This document shows, in pieces, positions 18,199 to 26,178 of a DNA stretch of 64,000 nucleotides. The notes beneath the pieces were generated by a model. The model was not told where the DNA came from and did no database searches. It saw nothing but the letters and a program-made list of their open reading frames with translations. How positions within the stretch are numbered: position 1 is the stretch's first letter; each line of letters begins with the position of its first letter. The position numbers were made by a program, and so were the translations under genes. Source of the stretch: Comamonas sp. BIGb0124 (GTDB lineage: Bacteria; Pseudomonadota; Gammaproteobacteria; Burkholderiales; Burkholderiaceae_C); assembly GCF_003752175.1 (NCBI RefSeq), contig NZ_RJVF01000008.1:124001-188000 (forward strand), given 5' to 3'.

Positions 18199-19194
18199 TC
18201 AGCGTGCCCCTTGGCCGGCCCGGATGGCGGCCGAGAATGCCGGCCCGGAGGGCGCCGACTGCGCGCGCTGCGTGATGCGTGCCGCCGTGCGCACTTCTTC
18301 GAACGGGCGGCCGGTATCCAGCGCGCCGATGTCGTAGAGATACTGCGGCAGCAGGCCGGACAGCAGCAGCCGATAGTCCAGGGGCAGGCCGGGCACGATG
18401 CGCTCGGCCATCTGATACACGATGGTGGTGCAATTGGCCGTGAGCGTGTTGTAGAACCGGGGCTTGGCTGCCAGCAGATTGGCTTCGTCTGCATAGGCCA
18501 GCAGCAGCGAGCGCCGGGCTTCGGGCGACATGCCGACCCGGTACAGATAGACGTCTTCGCCGCGTGCATGGGTGCGGGTGCGCAGGATGTCGCTTTCCTC
18601 GGCCGCCACCAGCGTGGCCTCGAAGTGTTTGAAGAATCCGGCGATCGACGAAAAAGCCTCGCCGCGGCGCTTGCGGATCTCGATCGAGAACGTCAGGTAG
18701 CGGCCATCCCGAAAACCGAACGACACCAGCGTGTGCGCGATCGCCGGGCCCATCCAGTAAGAGGTGGCGACATCCACGGTCTCGACCGTGTCGAGGCCGT
18801 ATCGGGCGGTTTTCCAGCGCACGGTGTAGTCGGTCTCGCTGCGCCATTCGAAATCGCGCACCTGATCGAAAGTGATGAAGTGATCTTGCACCGTGGCGCG
18901 TGTCTGGCGTGCGACATCGTCGGCCCAATCGCCTCGCCCGGTCGGCTGGATGCCGGCCCACCAGCCCAGCACGACCGTGAAGGCCACGGCGTAGGCGGGC
19001 AGGGCGCGCATCCCCTGATGGCGCCAGCACAACACGAGTGTCGCCAGGCCCAGCAGGGCCCATGCCACCAGCGCGGCGATGCGCCAGCCGCGGGAGACCG
19101 GCAACTGGTACCACAGGGCACCGCACACCCATGCCGTCGCCAGCAGAAGCACCATGCTCAGAACAAACAAACCGGCCATGCGCAAGACAATCAT
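18199..19194 (-). CDS. DUF4105 (Lnb N-terminal periplasmic domain-like) membrane protein
   Basis: Protein of 331 residues with three hydrophobic helices in the first 100 residues (LRMAGLFVLSMVLLLATAW and two more) and a soluble domain of about 220 residues matching the DUF4105/Lnb-N family. Diagnostic pieces are DFEWRSETDYTVRWKTARY, YWMGPAIAHTLVSFGF, the KRRGEAFSSIAGFF segment and the NCTT motif in TANCTTIVYQMAERI, whose Cys is thought to be part of a protease-like active site. Location is probably the inner membrane with the domain in the periplasm. No partner gene; it faces the TRAP operon. The start ATG is the one just before the first helix; upstream in-frame residues are Arg-rich. Function unknown. 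Confidence 0.82.
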   Translation of the reverse strand: MIVLRMAGLFVLSMVLLLATAWVCGALWYQLPVSRGWRIAALVAWALLGLATLVLCWRHQGMRALPAYAVAFTVVLGWWAGIQPTGRGDWADDVARQTRATVQDHFITFDQVRDFEWRSETDYTVRWKTARYGLDTVETVDVATSYWMGPAIAHTLVSFGFRDGRYLTFSIEIRKRRGEAFSSIAGFFKHFEATLVAAEESDILRTRTHARGEDVYLYRVGMSPEARRSLLLAYADEANLLAAKPRFYNTLTANCTTIVYQMAERIVPGLPLDYRLLLSGLLPQYLYDIGALDTGRPFEEVRTAARITQRAQSAPSGPAFSAAIRAGQGAR

Positions 19195-19358
19195 GAATAA
19201 GATTCTACGGATCCGCCCACGATGCGACGCACGATCTCGAGCCGGTCTGTGCCGTGGCTCTACGGATGTTCCCCATTTCAAGGGTAATCACCGATTCCGG
19301 CATAAGTAACCAGTTCGTACATTACGCCATCCACATTCTCATACGGGGGGAGACACCC

Positions 19359-19883
19359 TTGAACTGCTTGATCCGCCTTTACTGCAAACTACTCGACGCC
19401 CTGACCGCTGCGCTGCTGCTGATCATGGTCGTACTGGTCTTCGGCAACGTCGTCCTGCGCTACGGATTCAACTCCGGCTGGACGGTGTCCGAAGAGGTCG
19501 CCCGCTGGGCCTTCATCTGGGTCGTGTTCCTGGGTGCCATCGCGGCCATGCACCACCGCGGCCACCTCGGCAGCGACATGCTCATCTCGCGCCTTCCGCG
19601 CCTGGGTCAGCAGATCTGCTACGCGATCTCCCAGGCTCTGATGATTCTGGCCTGCTGGCTGGTCATGACGGGCAGCTGGCAGCAGACCCTGATCAACTGG
19701 GACGTGAGCGCGCCCACCACCGGCTGGTCGGTCGCCGTCGTCTACCTCAGCGGCGTGGTGTTTGCCGCCTCGACCCTGGTCATCCTGGCTTTCAACCTGT
19801 TTCGCCTGGTGACCGGAAAACTCGCCGACCACGAGCTGACCGGCATCCAGGAGTCCGAGGAAACCGCCCACGTGGCGCATTGA
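19359..19883 (+). CDS. TRAP transporter small permease subunit (DctQ type)
   Basis: Small membrane subunit of 174 residues with four helices (about 13-35, 48-66, 87-110, 126-152). DctQ features include TVSEEVARWAFIWVVFLGA and AAMHHRGHLGSDML. The start is best assigned to a TTG with a GGGGGGAG ribosome-binding site six bases upstream; the ATG codons further upstream would add a segment with no match to the family and lie beyond that site. It is followed by the large permease, the binding protein and a shikimate-type dehydrogenase on the same strand. Confidence 0.88.
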   Translation: MNCLIRLYCKLLDALTAALLLIMVVLVFGNVVLRYGFNSGWTVSEEVARWAFIWVVFLGAIAAMHHRGHLGSDMLISRLPRLGQQICYAISQALMILACWLVMTGSWQQTLINWDVSAPTTGWSVAVVYLSGVVFAASTLVILAFNLFRLVTGKLADHELTGIQESEETAHVAH

Positions 19884-20010
19884 TCCGGCCCGATCCCGGT
19901 AGCGTGCGCCGATTGCGCCCCACTTCAATCTCGAAAAACCCACGCCTGACCGGTCGCGCATCCCCTGCACACGTCGCGACCGCAGGCAAGAAGAGCAGAT
20001 TCCTTCAGCC

Positions 20011-21291
20011 ATGACCATCCTGATTTTTGTCGGTGCCCTGCTGGGCGCCATGGCCCTGGGCGTACCCATCGCCTTTGCCCTGCTGTTGTCGGGGGTGGCG
20101 CTGATGCTGCACCTCGACCTGTTCGATGCGCAGATCCTGGCGCAGAACATCATCAACGGCGCCGACAGCTTCCCGCTGCTGGCCGTGCCCTTCTTCATGC
20201 TGGCCGGCGAGATCATGAACGTCGGCGGACTGTCGCGCCGCATCGTCGAACTGGCGCTCTCGGTGGTGGGCCATGTGCGGGGTGGACTGGGTTACGTGAC
20301 CATCATGGCCGGTTGCCTGCTGGCTGCATTGTCGGGCTCGGCCGTGGCGGATGCCGCGGCGCTCACCGCGCTGCTGCTGCCCATGATGGTGAAGGCCGGT
20401 CACGACCGTGCGCGTTCGGGCGGCCTGATCGCGGCCACCGGCATCATCGCGCCGGTTCTGCCGCCTTCCATCGGCCTGATCATCTTCGGCGTTGCAGCCA
20501 ACGTGTCGATCTCCAAGCTGTTCATGGCCGGTATCGCCCCCGGCCTGATGATCGGTGCCGCACTGTGGTTCACCTGGTGGTGGCTGGTGCGCAAGGAAAC
20601 CATCGTGCCTCCGCCGCGCCAGCCGCGTGCCGTGGTGATCAAGGCGCTGCGCGATTCGGCCTGGGCGCTGATGCTGCCGGTGATCATCCTGGTGGGCCTG
20701 CGCATGGGCGTGTTCACGCCGACCGAAGCGGCCGTGGTCGCTGCGATGTACGCGCTGTTCGTGTCGACGGTGGTGTACCGCGAGCTCAAGCTGCGCCAGC
20801 TCTACGCGATCTTCGTGAGTGCCGCCCGCACCAGTGCCGTGGTGATGCTGCTGGTGGCCGCGGCCATGGTCGCAGCCTGGCTGATCACCGTGGCCGACCT
20901 GCCCGGCGCCGTGATCGATCTGCTCGAGCCTTTCCTCGACAGCCCCAAGATGCTGGTCTTCGTGATCATGATTCTGGTGATGATCGTCGGGACGGCCATG
21001 GACATGACGCCCACCATCCTGATCCTCACGCCGGTGCTGATGCCGGTGGTCAAGGCCGCAGGCATCGACCCGGTGTACTTCGGCGTGCTGTTTATCATCA
21101 ACAACGCCATCGGGCTGATCACGCCGCCCGTGGGGACGGTGCTGAGCACGGTGGCCGGCGTGGGCCGCATGCGCATGGACGAAGTCACGCGTGGCGTGCT
21201 GCCCTTCATGGCCGCTCAGTTCCTCATCATGTTCCTGTTTGTGCTGTTCCCGCAGCTCATCACCGTGCCTGCCAAGTGGTTTGGCGGCTGA
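20011..21291 (+). CDS. TRAP transporter large permease subunit (DctM type)
   Basis: Large permease of 426 residues with about twelve hydrophobic segments, belonging to the ion-transporter superfamily. Family signatures are FFMLAGEIMNVGGLSRRIVE, AALSGSAVADAAALTALLLP, GLIAATGIIAPVLPPSIGLI and NNAIGLITPPVGTVLSTVAG. It drives Na+- or H+-coupled uptake of an organic acid delivered by the periplasmic binding protein encoded next. It lies 127 bases after the small subunit. Confidence 0.95.
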   Translation: MTILIFVGALLGAMALGVPIAFALLLSGVALMLHLDLFDAQILAQNIINGADSFPLLAVPFFMLAGEIMNVGGLSRRIVELALSVVGHVRGGLGYVTIMAGCLLAALSGSAVADAAALTALLLPMMVKAGHDRARSGGLIAATGIIAPVLPPSIGLIIFGVAANVSISKLFMAGIAPGLMIGAALWFTWWWLVRKETIVPPPRQPRAVVIKALRDSAWALMLPVIILVGLRMGVFTPTEAAVVAAMYALFVSTVVYRELKLRQLYAIFVSAARTSAVVMLLVAAAMVAAWLITVADLPGAVIDLLEPFLDSPKMLVFVIMILVMIVGTAMDMTPTILILTPVLMPVVKAAGIDPVYFGVLFIINNAIGLITPPVGTVLSTVAGVGRMRMDEVTRGVLPFMAAQFLIMFLFVLFPQLITVPAKWFGG

Positions 21292-21300
21292 ACGCCGATG

Positions 21301-21319
21301 CCGCGGCAGGGTGCCGCGG
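21301..21319 (+). other. Intercistronic hairpin between dctM-type and dctP-type genes
   Basis: CCGCGGCA and TGCCGCGG form a perfect 8-base-pair stem with a three-base loop in the 61-base gap between the large permease and the binding-protein gene, just upstream of the binding-protein ribosome-binding site. Such hairpins often protect or attenuate a message so that binding protein is made in excess over membrane subunits. Structure seen; role inferred. Confidence 0.45.
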
Positions 21320-21352
21320 TCTGATTCCCTGATTTTTAAACGGAGACATCTC

Positions 21353-22369
21353 ATGAAAGCCTTCAAAAAGACACTGTGCATCGCCGCTGCGGTTGCCACC
21401 ACGCTGCTGCCCCTGGGCTCGGCCATGGCGCAGGACATCAAGTCGCGCACCATCAAGTTCGCATTCCAGAACCAGGGCGAACATCCCCAGGCCCAAGGCG
21501 CCAAGAAATTCGCCGATCTGGTCGCTGCCAAGTCCGGCGACAAGATGAAGGTCCGCACCTATGCGGGTGGCATTCTGGGCGGCGATCTGCAGACCGTCTC
21601 GGCGCTGCAGGGCGGCACGGTCGAGATGACGGTGCTCAACGCCGGCATCCTGTCCGCGCAAGTCAAGGAATTCGCCGCCTTCGATCTGCCCTTCCTGTTC
21701 TCCAGCGCCGCCGAGGCCGATGCCGTCACCGACGGCGCTTTCGGCAAGGGCCTGCTGGCCAAGCTGCACGACAAGAACCTGATCGGTCTGGGCTACTGGG
21801 ATCTGGGCTTCCGTCACCTGACCAACAGCAAGCATGCGGTCGCCAAGCTCGAGGACGTGTCCGGTCTGAAGATCCGCGTCATCCAGTCGCCGATCTACAT
21901 CGACCTCTTCAACACGCTGGGCGCCAACGCCACGCCGCTGCCTTTCCCCGAACTGTACGGCGCGCTCGAGCAGAAGGCGGTCGACGGCCAGGAGAACCCG
22001 GCTTCGACCATCCTGTCGTCCAAGCTCGGCGAAGTGCAGAAGTACCTGACCCTGACGCGTCATATCTACAATCCCCAAGCCCTGCTGGTGAGCCGCAAGT
22101 TCTGGGACAGCCTGAGCGCCGACGAGCAGAAGGTGATCACCGAAGCCGCAGCCGAAGCGACCCAGTTCCAACGCCAAGTTTCGCGCGCCAAGGATCAGGC
22201 CGACCTCGAGCAGCTCAAGAAGGACGGCGTGCAGGTGACCGAGCTCAGCGCACAGGAACTCCAGCGCTGGCGTGAGCGTGTCAAGCCGGTGGTCGAGAAG
22301 TACTCGGCTGCGGTCGGTGCCGACACGGTCAAGGCGCTCGACGCCGAGATCGCCAAGATCCGCAAGTAA
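21353..22369 (+). CDS. TRAP transporter substrate-binding protein (DctP family)
   Basis: Periplasmic binding protein of 338 residues. The ATG follows CGGAGAC and begins a signal peptide ending GSAMAQ. DctP features are FADLVAAKSGDKMKVR, GGDLQTVSALQGGTVEM, GYWDLGFRHLTNSKHAV, a central Arg in GLKIRVIQSPIY and PFPELYGALEQKAVDGQENP. The conserved Arg binds the carboxylate of the ligand. Because the next gene is a shikimate/quinate-type dehydrogenase, the ligand may be shikimate or quinate; this is an inference from context. Confidence 0.93.
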   Translation: MKAFKKTLCIAAAVATTLLPLGSAMAQDIKSRTIKFAFQNQGEHPQAQGAKKFADLVAAKSGDKMKVRTYAGGILGGDLQTVSALQGGTVEMTVLNAGILSAQVKEFAAFDLPFLFSSAAEADAVTDGAFGKGLLAKLHDKNLIGLGYWDLGFRHLTNSKHAVAKLEDVSGLKIRVIQSPIYIDLFNTLGANATPLPFPELYGALEQKAVDGQENPASTILSSKLGEVQKYLTLTRHIYNPQALLVSRKFWDSLSADEQKVITEAAAEATQFQRQVSRAKDQADLEQLKKDGVQVTELSAQELQRWRERVKPVVEKYSAAVGADTVKALDAEIAKIRK

Positions 22370-22397
22370 TTTCTCAGCTTTTGTAGACGCAGTAGCC

Positions 22398-23315
22398 ATG
22401 ACTTCCTCTCTTTCCGCCACGTCCTCGCCGGTTGATTCAGCAACTGGACAACCCGCTCGCAAGGTGTTGCTCGGCCTCATCGGCTCGGGCATCCAGCGCT
22501 CGCTCACACCGGCGATGCACGAGCGCGAGGGAGGGCATCATGGCCTGCGTGTTCACTACCAGATCATCGATCTCGATCGTGCCCAGGTCGATCCCTCGGT
22601 GCTGCCCGCACTGCTGCAGTCCGCGCGCATCATGGGCTTCGACGGCCTGAACATCACCTTCCCGTGCAAGCAGCAGGTGATCCCGCTGCTCGACGAGCTC
22701 TCGGACGAAGCGCGTGCCATGGGGGCCGTCAACACGGTGGTGATCCGCGACGGCCGCACCGTGGGCCACAACACCGACGGCTCGGGCTGGTGGGATGGGC
22801 TGCAGCGCCAGTTGCCGGCGGCCGATCTCTCCCGCGTGGTGCTGCTGGGCGCAGGCGGCGCCGGTTCGGCCATCGCCCATGCGGCGCTGTCGCGCGGTGT
22901 GGGCGAACTGGTGGTGAGCGACAGCGATGCGCGCAAGGCCGAGCAGTTGGCGGCCAGCCTGGCCGGTCATTACGGTGCCGATCGGGTGACGTCGCAGAGC
23001 GATGTCGCGGTGGCCCTGCAAGGTGCGACCGGACTGGTGCACGCCACGCCGACCGGCATGGACAAGCTGCCCGGCCTGCCGCTCGACGAAAACCTGCTGC
23101 ACGCGGGTCTGTGGGTGTCCGAGATCGTCTACTTTCCGCTCGAAACGGCCTTGCTCAAGGCCGCCCGGGTACGCGGTTGCGCGACGGCGCATGGCGGCGG
23201 CATGGCCGTGGGCCAGGCCGTGCGGGCGTTCGAGCTGTTCAACCCCGGACTCACCGCGGATGCGGACCGCATGGAAGCCCATTTCCGCGAGCTGCTGACC
23301 TTGCGCCGCGATTGA
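22398..23315 (+). CDS. Shikimate/quinate dehydrogenase family protein (AroE-like, probably catabolic)
   Basis: Cytoplasmic oxidoreductase of 305 residues. The substrate domain shows SLTPAMHEREG (S35, T37), NITFPCKQ with catalytic K91 and HNTDGSGW with D127; the Rossmann domain shows GAGGAG at 151-156. After the second strand the sequence reads VVSDSDARKAE, where acidic residues replace the Asn-Arg-Thr that grips the NADP phosphate in biosynthetic AroE, so NAD is the likelier cofactor. Together with the TRAP operon 28 bases upstream this suggests a catabolic shikimate or quinate dehydrogenase rather than a housekeeping AroE. The start ATG follows AGTAGCC without a strong ribosome-binding site. 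Confidence 0.85.
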   Translation: MTSSLSATSSPVDSATGQPARKVLLGLIGSGIQRSLTPAMHEREGGHHGLRVHYQIIDLDRAQVDPSVLPALLQSARIMGFDGLNITFPCKQQVIPLLDELSDEARAMGAVNTVVIRDGRTVGHNTDGSGWWDGLQRQLPAADLSRVVLLGAGGAGSAIAHAALSRGVGELVVSDSDARKAEQLAASLAGHYGADRVTSQSDVAVALQGATGLVHATPTGMDKLPGLPLDENLLHAGLWVSEIVYFPLETALLKAARVRGCATAHGGGMAVGQAVRAFELFNPGLTADADRMEAHFRELLTLRRD

Positions 23316-23336
23316 AGAACCGACGGGCCCGGCGCA

Positions 23337-24347
23337 TCAGCGTGCCAGGGCTCTTTCGAAGCGCTGCTGCAGATCCTGGCCGCTGATGTCCATGTAGCGC
23401 AGCGCAGATTTCATGTCGCGCCAGCCGATGTAGGCCATCAGTTCCTTGATGTCCCAGCCGCTGTCGCGCGCCCAGCTTGCAAAGCCGCGCCGCAGCGAGT
23501 GACTGCTGAAGCCTTGTGCCGCATCGACGCCAGCGGCCTCGAGCACACGGCGCAGGATGAGATTCAGGCTGGTGGGCGCCATGGGCTCGTCGCCCAGCCT
23601 TCCCCAGCGGTCGATGGCCGGAAACACCGGGCCGTCGGTCTTCTCCACGCTCAGCGCCAGCCAGGCCGAGAGCGCCTCGACCGGGCACAGTGCCGACAGC
23701 GCCGGGCACTTGTAGGTCTGACCCTGCCCCAGCCGATCCGTTTTGCTGTGCGGCAGGAAACAGCTCATGCCGCGCCCTGGCGCGATCTCCACGAACCGGC
23801 GTTCCAGCCGCGTGAGCTCGTCCGAGCGAAAACCCCGCCAGAAACCCAGAAGCACCAGAGACCGGTCGCGCGCATGCCGCAAGGCCGCCGCCTGATCGCC
23901 TCGGACCGCGGCGTCGGCCTGGGCCTGCCGCAGCCAGGCATCGACCGCCTGCAGGTGGCCAAGATCCACCGGCCGTGCCTGCCGTTCCTGCTGCGGATGC
24001 ACGGTGCGTATGCCCTTGAACACCTGCCGGACCACAGGCGCTTTGGTCGGATCCGAGAAACCGTGATCCGCGTGCCAACGCGAGAGCGCGGCCAGCCGCT
24101 GGCGCAAGGTGTTGAGCGACAGGGCGCCGGCATAGTGCGCCAGATAACGAGCGACCGCATCCGGCGCAGCGGGCAGCAGGCCGCCCCATTCCGATTCGAA
24201 GTGCTGCACGGCCGAGGCGTAGCTGCGCCGGGTGTTGTGGCGCTGGCCGGCAGCCAGAAAGTCCTCGACCGAGCGGGACGTGGCGGGCGGTGAAGGCGAG
24301 GCCTCGGCGGCTACGGGGACTGAAGCGGGATGGCGCATGACCGCCAT
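23337..24347 (-). CDS. Tyrosine-type site-specific recombinase/integrase
   Basis: DNA strand-exchange protein of 336 residues. An N-terminal SAM-like core-binding domain (about residues 25-115, with NTRRSYASAVQHFESEW) precedes the catalytic domain. All catalytic residues are visible: R174 in RGFRSDEL, K202 in HSKTD, H283 and R286 in SHSLRRGF, W309 in GWRDM and nucleophile Y318 in ALRYMDI. It is therefore probably active. Two ATG codons nine bases apart are possible starts and neither has a strong ribosome-binding site. It sits alone, 21 bases from the end of the dehydrogenase gene; no tRNA or attachment site was found beside it. A domesticated recombinase or a relic of a mobile island are both possible. 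Confidence 0.9.
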   Translation of the reverse strand: MAVMRHPASVPVAAEASPSPPATSRSVEDFLAAGQRHNTRRSYASAVQHFESEWGGLLPAAPDAVARYLAHYAGALSLNTLRQRLAALSRWHADHGFSDPTKAPVVRQVFKGIRTVHPQQERQARPVDLGHLQAVDAWLRQAQADAAVRGDQAAALRHARDRSLVLLGFWRGFRSDELTRLERRFVEIAPGRGMSCFLPHSKTDRLGQGQTYKCPALSALCPVEALSAWLALSVEKTDGPVFPAIDRWGRLGDEPMAPTSLNLILRRVLEAAGVDAAQGFSSHSLRRGFASWARDSGWDIKELMAYIGWRDMKSALRYMDISGQDLQQRFERALAR

Positions 24348-24432
24348 CGTAGCGGAGCGGCGGGGCGCCGGATCGCAGACCCGCAGCGGGCCTGTTCCGA
24401 GCGAGCAGGTTCTGCCGACCGGCGCGGTCCGT

Positions 24433-25176
24433 TCATGGCGAACCGGCAGCTTCCTTCTGTGCGTCGGCGTGGGCGGTGTCCTGCTGGCCGGCTGCCAGAG
24501 CCGCATCCAGGGCATGCAGGTGCACCAGGTAGGCGCCCAGCACTCTCGGCATTTCCTTCAGGTAGAAGTCGATGTTGGCGCCATCCATACGGTACGCAAA
24601 CATCAGCAGACCCGCCGCCGTCGATTGCACCACGACCGCATGGCGCTCGAGTTGCGCCTGCGGGGTATGGGGCAGCCGGGCGCTCAGGATGGCCATGAGC
24701 AAACGGATGAAACCCTCGTCGTTGCCCGGAATCAGCTGGTGATGCAGCACGGGCAGGACATCGACATTCCGGACCAGGTACTCGGTATAAGGGCGCGTCA
24801 GGAACTGAAACAGCGCCTGAGGCTGCATGGCGGTCCAACTGTCCAGGGTCACGCCGTCGAAGGTCTGGGCGATGTCGGCCAGAGCCTGTTCATGCCGCTG
24901 TGCCAAGGCATCCAGAAGATGTTCCCGATCCGGGAAGAAGTGGTACATGGAGCCGACCGAGGTCTGTGCCTGGCGGGCCACCGTATGCATGGTCACGTTG
25001 GCAATGCCATCTCTCACGACCAGTTGCGAGACGGCATCCAGGATGGCGTCCACCCGCTGCTGGCCGCGCGCCTGGCTGGGCTGGCGCCGACGTGGAGCGG
25101 CTGCCGGGGAAGCGGGGTCTGGCTCGGTGTCACGGGGGGATGGCGGTTGATCCTGCTGACCCATGGTGGTGTTCAC
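24433..25176 (-). CDS. TetR/AcrR-family transcriptional repressor
   Basis: Regulator of 247 residues. A Pro/Arg-rich N-terminal arm of about 38 residues precedes a TetR helix-turn-helix (residues about 39-85: RVDAILDAVSQLVVRDG, then MHTVARQAQTSVGSMYHFF). The C-terminal domain resembles TetR_C-type ligand domains. It faces a PqiA-like membrane protein across two perfect GACAAATTTGTC palindromes, so it probably represses both itself and that gene. An alternative ATG lies four codons downstream. Ligand unknown. Confidence 0.92.
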   Translation of the reverse strand: MNTTMGQQDQPPSPRDTEPDPASPAAAPRRRQPSQARGQQRVDAILDAVSQLVVRDGIANVTMHTVARQAQTSVGSMYHFFPDREHLLDALAQRHEQALADIAQTFDGVTLDSWTAMQPQALFQFLTRPYTEYLVRNVDVLPVLHHQLIPGNDEGFIRLLMAILSARLPHTPQAQLERHAVVVQSTAAGLLMFAYRMDGANIDFYLKEMPRVLGAYLVHLHALDAALAAGQQDTAHADAQKEAAGSP

Positions 25177-25217
25177 TCCTCGGGCTGGATCTTGTCACAG
25201 ATACGAGACAGGGATTA

Positions 25218-25253
25218 GACAAATTTGTCCAGAAAATATTCGACAAATTTGTC
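25218..25253. promoter_or_regulatory. Tandem palindromic operators (GACAAATTTGTC twice)
   Basis: Two identical, perfect 12-base palindromes GACAAATTTGTC at 25218-25229 and 25242-25253, centred 24 bases apart, lie between the divergent TetR gene and the PqiA-like gene. Spacing of about two helical turns puts both sites on the same DNA face. This is the expected form of a TetR-family operator and probably controls both genes. The sequence is seen directly; the protein that binds it is inferred. Confidence 0.8.
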
Positions 25254-25299
25254 TAGTCTTGAAAGAATGAGGTGTCCACATCGTCGCAGGGAGGCCGCC

Positions 25300-25989
25300 A
25301 TGGCCCGATGGAAACCACGCATCTCGAAAGACGGGCCCGGCCATGGGGTCCACGCCCCTCAGCCCGATGGCAGCCATCCCGGGACACTGTCGGGCGACCT
25401 GTCCGATGTGTCCGATGAAGCGGCTTTTGCCAAGGCGGTGCGGCTGCCGGGCGCCGATTCCCGCGTGATGGGCAATCGCACGCTGGCACTGGTGTTGTGC
25501 GCCGGCAGTTTTGTGCTTTTTGGCATGTCCAATGCCTTGCCAGTGCTGGATCACGGACTGGAAGGCCACAACCTGCGTTTTCTGGGCATGGTCGATCAAT
25601 ACTGGACCACTGCCCACTACGGGGTGGCGAGTGTGATCGCGTTGGCCACCACGGTCTTGCCTGTGTGCCAGTTGGTTCTGCTGCTGCTGGCCCTGCAGCC
25701 CGACGCCACCCCGAGCCCTGCAAGCGCCGAGACTCGGGGGGGAATGCGGCGAAGTTTGTCCGATGCCATTGCGACACGCCCTGTTTTGCCATTTGCCAAA
25801 TGGGTGGCACTGGTCAACGTGGTGCTTGTCGTGGGCTGGGTGGTCTACCTGAGCGCGCAAGGCCACGACGACATGCACCCCGATGTGGGCCTGCCGTTCT
25901 TTTTTCTGGCATTGATGCTGTCGATGCTGGCTGCCATGACACTTGAAAACCGGGTGCCCTGGGACGGTGGCGACACAGACGGCACCTGA
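25300..25989 (+). CDS. PqiA-like integral membrane protein, single domain
   Basis: Inner-membrane protein of 229 residues. After a hydrophilic N-terminus of about 58 residues there are four hydrophobic helices (about 60-80, 103-126, 165-186, 196-214). The first helix ends in MSNALPVLD and the second contains VLPVCQLVLLLLALQ, which resemble the NLLP and VPLLKL-type stretches of paraquat-inducible protein A (PqiA) domains. The PqiA zinc-ribbon cysteines are missing and there is one membrane unit, not two; no PqiB/MCE gene follows. The start is the ATG five bases after GGGAGG; earlier codons lie inside the operators. The family assignment is tentative. Regulated by the divergent TetR protein by inference. 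Confidence 0.6.
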   Translation: MARWKPRISKDGPGHGVHAPQPDGSHPGTLSGDLSDVSDEAAFAKAVRLPGADSRVMGNRTLALVLCAGSFVLFGMSNALPVLDHGLEGHNLRFLGMVDQYWTTAHYGVASVIALATTVLPVCQLVLLLLALQPDATPSPASAETRGGMRRSLSDAIATRPVLPFAKWVALVNVVLVVGWVVYLSAQGHDDMHPDVGLPFFFLALMLSMLAAMTLENRVPWDGGDTDGT

Positions 25990-26010
25990 CTTCTTTTTTC
26001 CATCCCTCCT

Positions 26011-26053
26011 GCCCGCACGGTACGACTCTTTGGAGCGACCTGCGGGCTTTTTT
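26011..26053 (+). terminator. Rho-independent terminator after the PqiA-like gene
   Basis: GCCCGCA at 26011-26017 pairs with TGCGGGC at 26041-26047, extended inward by GGT/ACC past a bulged C, and is followed by six T residues (26048-26053). It lies 21 bases after the stop codon and separates this unit from the kfrA-like gene. Confidence 0.88.
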
Positions 26054-26082
26054 ACGCCTCACATTGCATAAATCATGATTAT

Positions 26083-26166
26083 CGAATGTCATAAATTCGG
26101 ATTTCTGAAATCGTATTTTGTGTAAAATAGTACGTAATACATCAGTACGTAACTTAGTACGTAATA
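26083..26166. promoter_or_regulatory. Repeat-rich promoter region of the kfrA-like gene
   Basis: An AT-rich stretch directly upstream of the kfrA-like start holds three AGTACGTAA-type repeats with palindromic cores TACGTA at 26131-26136, 26146-26151 and 26158-26163 (15 and 12 bases apart), a 13-base palindrome GATTTCTGAAATC at 26100-26112 and an inverted repeat CGAAT/ATTCG at 26083-26099. A possible -10 box TAAAAT (26123-26128) lies just before the first TACGTA, so a protein bound to these sites would block transcription. KfrA proteins are known autorepressors, so these are probable autoregulatory sites. Confidence 0.7.
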
Positions 26167-26178
26167 AAAGGACAGAAC

